Position numbers and translations under genes: made by a program. 10,596 nucleotides of DNA from Micavibrio sp. UBA7689 (GTDB taxonomy: Bacteria > Pseudomonadota > Alphaproteobacteria > Micavibrionales > Micavibrionaceae), in contig DLGR01000026.1 of NCBI GenBank assembly GCA_002482805.1, positions 54,526 to 65,121 on the forward strand, read 5' to 3'. The notes under the pieces were generated by a model. It saw only the letters and a program-made list of their open reading frames with translations, searched no databases and had not been told where the DNA came from. Positions 5,614-10,596 of this stretch are shown piece after piece (positions within the stretch are counted from its first letter, which is position 1; the number at the start of each line of letters is the position of its first letter).

Positions 5614-7149
5614 TCAATCTATAGCATCGGATTCAACATCACATTCGGATGTAAGTGTGTTGTTGAGTTGCCGTCTTAACGGTTGCTGTGTGGCGGCTGC
5701 ATCTTTCGACTCGGGGCAATACACAACTACCTCCTCCCCCTGGGCATTAAGGAATGAGAGATTGATACGCGCAAACTCATCATCTGGCTTGCGTTTATTC
5801 ATCTGTTCCTTTACGCGTCGACGGCACTCAATAGCATATGAAACATATTCTTCGAACTCATCATCGGTCGGAAAACCAGTAGGGTGTAGAATCTTTAGAA
5901 AGGCACAGACGGTTTTCTTGATGCCTTTCTCATCACGGCCTTCAACGCTCTTACCAAGTCGGATACGTTTGCTGACTTCTTCGTACCGATTGGTATGCTT
6001 GAATTGGTAATGAAATGCTTCCGCCAGGTAGTCGGTAATGAACCCGTAGTTACTGGTGAGAAATTCACTGCTGTTCTTGGGCATTTCCCAGCCAGGTATG
6101 TATGCTGCGAATCGATCCATGATCGCAAGGTCAAACTCAGCGGGCAATGGCTGGAAAAGATCATGCTCAACCGAGTTAACTACTTGGCTGATGGATAGAT
6201 CGAAGTTGCCAACAAAGCTCAGGCTGGCATCCGCGATAACTTCAGCGCCGCGTGAGAAGCGACCATTTGCCATGAAATCCTTCATGATTTGAATGGTGTC
6301 CGGGTCTTTGACTTTAATGCCGCCCACTTCGTCAAAAGCTACGGTATCCCAAAACCCAACCAGTCCAACTTTGCGGCGTGCATTGTTGTAGAATAGCGCC
6401 GACTTGGTGGCCTGGCCACCCGAAATCAGAGTAGCGTAGGGTGAAAATTCACTGAAAAAATAAGATTTCCCGGTGCCACGTGGTCCAAGTTCAATGTAGT
6501 TGTAATTGGGTTCAACGAGGGCGGCTAGGCGAGCAATAAAGTGCATGCAAACGCGCTTTGACAGCTTTGTTGGCTCTAGGCCAACTGTGCGCAAAATCGC
6601 AGCTATCCACTCGTCACGGGTAAATTGAGTACGACCTTCACAGTAGCTGTCAAAATCAAAGCGACTGATCTGGATGGGCCGCAACTCTTCAATGTAGAAC
6701 GCGTAGTCGTCTTCTTCGATCGCGTTATGTGCCAATGTCACCTCGGCCCAAATACCACCTTCCAATAAGCGGTCATTGTCTCGGTAGAACTTCTCGCCGA
6801 TAGCAATACGCTGTGAATTGAAGTTCTCCAATGATGCCCAGTGGCGCTTTTCCTTCTCGACATACCGAACATGGACCTTGTCAATAAAGCGGTGCTTTCC
6901 CTTGGTCGCTACCTTTGACTGAGCGGCATTGGCCTCGTCAGGTTTTACATAGTTGTCTTGCAGACTGGCTAGCACCGCTTCCATGCCTGAATCCATTTCG
7001 GCCTGATCATCACTCGCGCAAAAGCGAGCCAAAAGAAACTCCAGAACGAAGGTGGGAACATTGGTTCCCTTCTTAATTCGGTGAAGTAAATCTTTACGCA
7101 ATACCTTACCGTCAAAGACGGTTGTCAGTTTTTGGTCTAGTTCATTCAT
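5614..7149 (-). CDS. brxL: BREX system AAA+ protein BrxL, short form lacking the Lon-like protease domain
   Basis: A 511-residue protein of the BREX phage-defence system. The N-terminus matches the BrxL family (VLRKDL-RIKKGTNVPTFVLEFLLARFCAS). The AAA+ core has Walker A GPRGTGKS (222-229), Walker B VAFDEV (270-275), sensor-like VGNFD (313-317) and an arginine-finger-like MDRF (344-347). The family regions RFSRG, LPAEF, PGWEMPK and CRRRVKEQ are present. In long BrxL proteins (roughly 660-690 residues) CRRRVKEQ is followed by a beta-rich stretch and a Lon-like protease domain. Here a non-conserved tail of about 35 residues follows CPES and the gene ends. Short BrxL forms exist in some BREX types, so this may be native rather than a truncation. 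The start is 5 bases after the pglZ stop and has no visible Shine-Dalgarno, so it probably relies on translational coupling. BrxL has been reported to act as a DNA-binding AAA+ assembly in phage exclusion. Confidence 0.93.
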   Translation of the reverse strand: MNELDQKLTTVFDGKVLRKDLLHRIKKGTNVPTFVLEFLLARFCASDDQAEMDSGMEAVLASLQDNYVKPDEANAAQSKVATKGKHRFIDKVHVRYVEKEKRHWASLENFNSQRIAIGEKFYRDNDRLLEGGIWAEVTLAHNAIEEDDYAFYIEELRPIQISRFDFDSYCEGRTQFTRDEWIAAILRTVGLEPTKLSKRVCMHFIARLAALVEPNYNYIELGPRGTGKSYFFSEFSPYATLISGGQATKSALFYNNARRKVGLVGFWDTVAFDEVGGIKVKDPDTIQIMKDFMANGRFSRGAEVIADASLSFVGNFDLSISQVVNSVEHDLFQPLPAEFDLAIMDRFAAYIPGWEMPKNSSEFLTSNYGFITDYLAEAFHYQFKHTNRYEEVSKRIRLGKSVEGRDEKGIKKTVCAFLKILHPTGFPTDDEFEEYVSYAIECRRRVKEQMNKRKPDDEFARINLSFLNAQGEEVVVYCPESKDAAATQQPLRRQLNNTLTSECDVESDAID

Positions 7150-7154
7150 AGTTT

Positions 7155-9677
7155 TTACACCGCATAGTGGGTTGCCAGGTCAAGTTCGCAGTACACCGTA
7201 TAAGTCGTTGGATGCAAAGCCTTTATCTTGAATTTCCCCTCGAAATCCATTTGCATTTTGATAGTGACTTGAACCTTGTCACCGGGCTTCAATGACAAAG
7301 TTCCTGTTGCCGGATTAACTGCGCCTCCAGCCTTCGCTTCGCCTACCACTTCGCCCTTGCTGTCGTGTGCCTCGAGCAAAATCTCGAAGTTGTTTTCAAT
7401 AGAGAACATGTCTGCTGTATCAACTGCAAGATCAATCACGGGCATACGCGTGGTGATGGCCTTAGCACCATTTTTGTAGCTCATCACCACAGATGCTTTA
7501 TGTAAGGTTGGTTGATTGGACGCTTTTAACTGCATCGTTATCACCGGCACTACGCATTCCTGCAAAGAAATACCCCCGTGGTAATAGAGTAAGCCACTGC
7601 GATAGGCAGCCAGGGAGCGTGGGGCAGCGAACTTAGGAAAGTCGCCACGAATGCCCATCTTTTCCGCTGAGACCACCAAGTGATTACCATCGTCAGAGCC
7701 GTCACCCAACGCGCAACGGTCATGAATGCCAATCCAGTTGCCGGCGGGCTTGCTGCAAAAATCGCCAGCGCCAGCGTGGGTGTTCATGAAGAAACCGTGA
7801 TCGGTCGCGATCACCACCTCGTGAAAGCCACGCTCTTTCAGCTTATGAATTGCGACCCGAATCCGTTTGAGCGCATTGGTAATCTCTGTAGGCGCAGTGT
7901 CAGGGTGGCTCTCAAAGTGGCTATCTATCTCCACCGCGCGCAACACTAACAAATCGGTTTCAGGCGAGAAATCGAAACGCCCGCGAACAAAGTCTTCCAG
8001 ACGCCCCTCTTCAAAGCGCTGGCCATATTTCTTCTGAAACACATTCATGCGTCGCGCAACCGTATCCACCATCTGCTCACCCAGCATTGGCACCAAGCTC
8101 TGTGCGTCCTTCTTGATACAAAGCTGCTGACCTGCCCCTGGCAACAAACTGGCCATACCGACTACCGTGATGCTTGGTAGCTGCGCCATTGCAGCTTGCA
8201 CCTCAACTTGTCCGTCTTCAGTTAGTTGCCGCTCCAGCGCCACGCCTAATTCATAGCGAAGCGCGTCGATCATGAAGTACGCCACCTTGTGGCCATTCTT
8301 CTGCAGCTTGGGAGCTACAATACGGTCAAATACATCGGCATTCGATAGTTGCCCAGCCAATGGCCATCCGCTCTGCTCGACATGGCGAGTGAAGATCACC
8401 TGAACCTTCTCGACCAGCTTGCCGTACTGCTTACGAACCTGCTGCTTGACTGGCGTCATGATACCTTGCGCGTCTTGCCAGTCGTAGTCGCTTACTGTCT
8501 GCTCGAACTCGCGATGCAAGCGATCAGCTTCACGCAGGCTGCTCACGTAGAAGGCCAACAGGACATCAGGATTGCGCGCGTTTTCTGAAAGTTGCCGCTC
8601 CATGTCGTCGCAGGTTTGAAGCAGCTCAGTGGCCGATCTAATCAAATCCCACTGGGCACTGCTTTCGCCTTTGCCTGTCCACACCGATTGATGATGTCGT
8701 TCCGAGATGCCCCGCACCCGATCCATGTCATCACGTAGGATACCTTCGATAGCCTGGGTCAAAAACGTGCGTTCTTCAAACGGGAAGGTGTCGCGATCAC
8801 CCAAATCAGACCAGCCATCAAATTGGCTGGCCAGGTTAAGGTCCTTCTCAATTTCTTCTGCGCGGTCGATGTAGGCACTCTGGGTTCGGCGGTCATTCCG
8901 AAGGCGATCGCATAAATCTTCAATCAACGGCTTCGCCTGAGCTTCGGCTCGCGGTACATCAGCCAAACTGATGGGCAATTCGCCAGGCAGATCAAATACA
9001 AACTCACTAAACAAAACAAAGCGCCACAGCTCGCTTGCAACGGAGTCCCATGTTTTGCCCCGGGTTTTCAGTATCAGACTCATGCTATTGCGGAGCAGAT
9101 CACGCGCCTCTGTCACCCAGCTATCACTGCCTTTCAATGCTGTTTGCTGCGCATCGTTCGGCACAAGAAGTGCAAACAAAATGTCTCGGGCTGATTCAAC
9201 GGCCAATAGCGAACGTAGGCTTGGCCAGCCCAAACCACCTCCTATTGCATCCACCATGGCAAAACTGGGCGAAGTATTCTCTTCAAAAATTGCCCGTATG
9301 GCCGTGGTATGATCTGGCTTTCCTTTGAGGCATAAGCTTTCAAAACCGTCGCCATCACCTTCCGGGAAAATCGCTCCTGCTGCGGCTATAGAGGCAAATG
9401 GATCAGACTGCCGTTCTTCATCGCTCTCGGGCGCTTTTGCAGGTACATAGACTAGCATCCCGACGAGACGCTGATCTATCACATCACGCAGGCCCTGCAT
9501 CGCGGCAACCCGGCTCTCAATACTACTCTTTGATGTATCTACAACTAGCAGCTTTTCGTCGGCCAATCCGTTGCAGACATCTTGGTAATGCCCAGCGGGG
9601 TCATACACCACAAGACTGCCCGCTTTTTGTAAGCGGGGACGAAGAATTTTGTTCTGAATGAATTCAGCAATGCTCAT
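7155..9677 (-). CDS. pglZ: BREX phosphatase-domain protein PglZ
   Basis: An 840-residue core BREX component of the alkaline-phosphatase superfamily, recognised from the N-terminal LVVYDPAGHYQDV segment and the PglZ domain at about 463-715. Metal and catalytic positions appear intact: Asp471 in YFMIDALRYELG, the nucleophile candidate Thr504 in LPSITVVGMASLLPG, Asp585 and His587 in EIDSHF, Asp626-His627 in ATDHGFF, and His700 in YYHGG just before LQECVVPVI. Residues about 250-430 are helical and linker-like. About 725-840 form a beta-rich C-terminal domain. In BREX, PglZ works with the other core proteins in phage exclusion and host DNA methylation; its exact substrate is not settled. The start at 9677 is fixed by AAGGAG (9684-9689) six bases upstream and an ATGA overlap with the preceding gene. 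Only 5 bases separate its stop from brxL, so the genes form one operon. The length fits a full-length protein. Confidence 0.95.
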   Translation of the reverse strand: MSIAEFIQNKILRPRLQKAGSLVVYDPAGHYQDVCNGLADEKLLVVDTSKSSIESRVAAMQGLRDVIDQRLVGMLVYVPAKAPESDEERQSDPFASIAAAGAIFPEGDGDGFESLCLKGKPDHTTAIRAIFEENTSPSFAMVDAIGGGLGWPSLRSLLAVESARDILFALLVPNDAQQTALKGSDSWVTEARDLLRNSMSLILKTRGKTWDSVASELWRFVLFSEFVFDLPGELPISLADVPRAEAQAKPLIEDLCDRLRNDRRTQSAYIDRAEEIEKDLNLASQFDGWSDLGDRDTFPFEERTFLTQAIEGILRDDMDRVRGISERHHQSVWTGKGESSAQWDLIRSATELLQTCDDMERQLSENARNPDVLLAFYVSSLREADRLHREFEQTVSDYDWQDAQGIMTPVKQQVRKQYGKLVEKVQVIFTRHVEQSGWPLAGQLSNADVFDRIVAPKLQKNGHKVAYFMIDALRYELGVALERQLTEDGQVEVQAAMAQLPSITVVGMASLLPGAGQQLCIKKDAQSLVPMLGEQMVDTVARRMNVFQKKYGQRFEEGRLEDFVRGRFDFSPETDLLVLRAVEIDSHFESHPDTAPTEITNALKRIRVAIHKLKERGFHEVVIATDHGFFMNTHAGAGDFCSKPAGNWIGIHDRCALGDGSDDGNHLVVSAEKMGIRGDFPKFAAPRSLAAYRSGLLYYHGGISLQECVVPVITMQLKASNQPTLHKASVVMSYKNGAKAITTRMPVIDLAVDTADMFSIENNFEILLEAHDSKGEVVGEAKAGGAVNPATGTLSLKPGDKVQVTIKMQMDFEGKFKIKALHPTTYTVYCELDLATHYAV

Positions 9678-10596
9678 GAGCTACTCCTTAGGCTCAGGAT
9701 GGACTTCACCTCCTTGAGCATCTTGTCTGTTCGTGCCGTTATCGCGGCCTCATTCCATTCGGTGCGGGTGGATAAATTAGCGTTCAGATAAAGACCATTG
9801 CGATAACCGATGAAGTCGCCCTTGTCGCTCTGGCGGTCACGCTTCCGCATGAACTCCATCGTCCCAAGTTTGGAGTTGTACCCACTCAGGGTCAGGTTGC
9901 CGAGCTGGTGGGCGCAGCGCTGGCGTATGGCGTCAGCAGTATCCTTGCTGTTGAGCTCCAGCATTTCCACCCAGCCTGGGCCAAGGTTTTCTGTTTGGGG
10001 CAAGATATGCTCAACAGTGAACACTGGGTGATCGCTCGTGTCGTGTGCCCACAGATCGCGCTTGTTCTCGCGAGTCTGGTGCGCTTCTTCTAGCTTGCAC
10101 AGCATGAAACGAGTTGCCTCGTAGTTGTCGAGGTAAACAGCGCCCTTCAAGCGCGCGTCGCACACATCCTCGGGGGCGGCTCGCGCCAGCAACCAATCGC
10201 TGGCGCGCTTCACAAATTCTTCCAGCTGGGTAATTGATTGCGAGCGCAGCTCTTCCAGAAGCTCGCCAATCAACTCTACAAACATAGGATCGAGCTCACG
10301 GGTTGCCGGCATGTCAGTCAAGTTCCGCCAGAAGAACCACTTGGTGAGAAGCGCTGCCATTTGACTCAGCGCTTCGCTTTCATCCCACGCTTGACTTTTG
10401 GTAACCTGGCTTACCCATAACAAAAACGCATAAGCGGGTGCTGCACCGAGGCGTTTCAGGTCCTGCAAGTTGGCCGCAGTGCATTCGGTCCATTCATCTT
10501 TGGCCGCCGACGGATTGATCAGCGCCGAATAGGTCCTTCCCTGGGATTGCAGAGCGTGGAAAAGCCAAACTGGGCGCTTGCGCAACAAAGTATCGT
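9674..10596 (-). CDS. DUF262/DUF1524 (GmrSD-type) protein, C-terminal part, 5' end outside window
   Basis: The frame is open to the window edge. A TTG at 10588 could be read as a start but is almost certainly internal, because the fragment begins mid-domain and this family normally carries an N-terminal DUF262 domain. The visible part (about 304 residues) has a helical middle and a C-terminal DUF1524 HNH-like nuclease domain: TVEHILPQ (His194 counting from the TTG codon), HQLGNLTL (227-234) and the Asn of GYNSKLG (238). This His/His/Asn arrangement is typical of GmrSD-type type IV restriction enzymes, which use an N-terminal NTPase to cut modified phage DNA. Its stop overlaps the pglZ start as ATGA, so it is an integral operon member rather than a neighbour by chance. 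GmrSD-family enzymes (BrxU) are known accessory members of BREX loci. Whether this is a BrxU relative or another DUF262 protein needs the missing N-terminus. Confidence 0.85.
   Translation of the reverse strand, partial: DTLLRKRPVWLFHALQSQGRTYSALINPSAAKDEWTECTAANLQDLKRLGAAPAYAFLLWVSQVTKSQAWDESEALSQMAALLTKWFFWRNLTDMPATRELDPMFVELIGELLEELRSQSITQLEEFVKRASDWLLARAAPEDVCDARLKGAVYLDNYEATRFMLCKLEEAHQTRENKRDLWAHDTSDHPVFTVEHILPQTENLGPGWVEMLELNSKDTADAIRQRCAHQLGNLTLSGYNSKLGTMEFMRKRDRQSDKGDFIGYRNGLYLNANLSTRTEWNEAAITARTDKMLKEVKSILSLRSSS
9684..9689 (-). promoter_or_regulatory. Ribosome binding site that fixes the pglZ start
   Basis: AAGGAG on the minus strand, six bases ahead of the pglZ ATG and inside the end of the upstream nuclease gene. 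Together with the ATGA overlap it explains efficient reinitiation and contrasts with brxL, which has no such site. Confidence 0.8.

Larger units (their letters stand above)
2758..10596. mobile_element. Left part of a tRNA-Gln-linked defence island (right end outside window)
   Basis: From the 3' end of tRNA-Gln onward the gene content changes from housekeeping envelope genes to a serine recombinase, its DUF2924 partner and BREX defence genes, all on the minus strand. A degenerate copy of the tRNA tail lies at 3161. Location beside a tRNA 3' end, an adjacent recombinase and a defence cargo are the usual signs of a genomic island. Only the left side can be seen; the right attachment site is not in the window. 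It is possible that the recombinase module and the BREX operon arrived separately and that only the former is tied to the tRNA. Confidence 0.6.

Noticed and set aside
10586..10588. TTG as the true start of the DUF1524 gene
   Set aside because: The frame stays open to the window edge, the first visible residues are mid-protein, and the family normally has a DUF262 domain upstream, so the gene is treated as partial.

Overview
The window looks like a chromosomal segment of an alphaproteobacterium carrying the left end of an acquired anti-phage island. The taxonomic call rests on two things: a coiled-coil/Sel1/peptidoglycan-binding protein of PodJ-like layout, and a DUF2924 gene paired with a large serine recombinase, a pairing common in alphaproteobacterial genomes. 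No rRNA or species-level marker is present.

Layout: (i) 1-2682 is ordinary chromosome. It holds the 3' end of an RND efflux pump gene (+) and, convergent to it with only 6 bases between, a 701-residue membrane-anchored Sel1-repeat protein (-) with its own sigma70-like promoter. (ii) 2683-2757 is a complete tRNA-Gln (anticodon TTG). Its 3' half and the downstream 158 bases are repeated 438 bases further on (2723-2915 and 3161-3353), a degenerate tRNA-tail duplication as expected at an integration site. (iii) 3411-5335 is a two-gene module (-): a DUF2924 protein followed, with an ATGA overlap, by a large serine recombinase. The start codon of the DUF2924 gene lies inside a perfect 9-bp inverted repeat whose loop contains the Shine-Dalgarno. 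(iv) 5336-5613 is an AT-rich gap with no convincing gene but several short repeats. (v) 5614-10596 is the 3' part of a BREX phage-defence operon (-): the C-terminal part of a DUF262/DUF1524 (GmrSD-type) nuclease-like protein that runs off the window, then pglZ (ATGA overlap), then brxL (5-base gap).

How it fits together: the serine recombinase and DUF2924 module sits between the tRNA-Gln and the defence genes, so the simplest reading is a tRNA-linked defence island with its recombinase at the tRNA-proximal end. PglZ (alkaline-phosphatase superfamily) and BrxL (AAA+ ATPase) are BREX core components. The GmrSD-type protein would add nuclease-based defence against modified DNA. The remaining BREX genes (brxA/B/C and pglX for type 1) would lie to the right of the window. 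BrxL here stops after its AAA+ region and lacks the Lon-like protease domain found in the long form of the family.

The known parts are recognisable. The less explained parts are the 165-base structured repeat pair beside the tRNA, the hairpin masking the DUF2924 start codon, the short BrxL, and the nuclease gene coupled directly ahead of pglZ.
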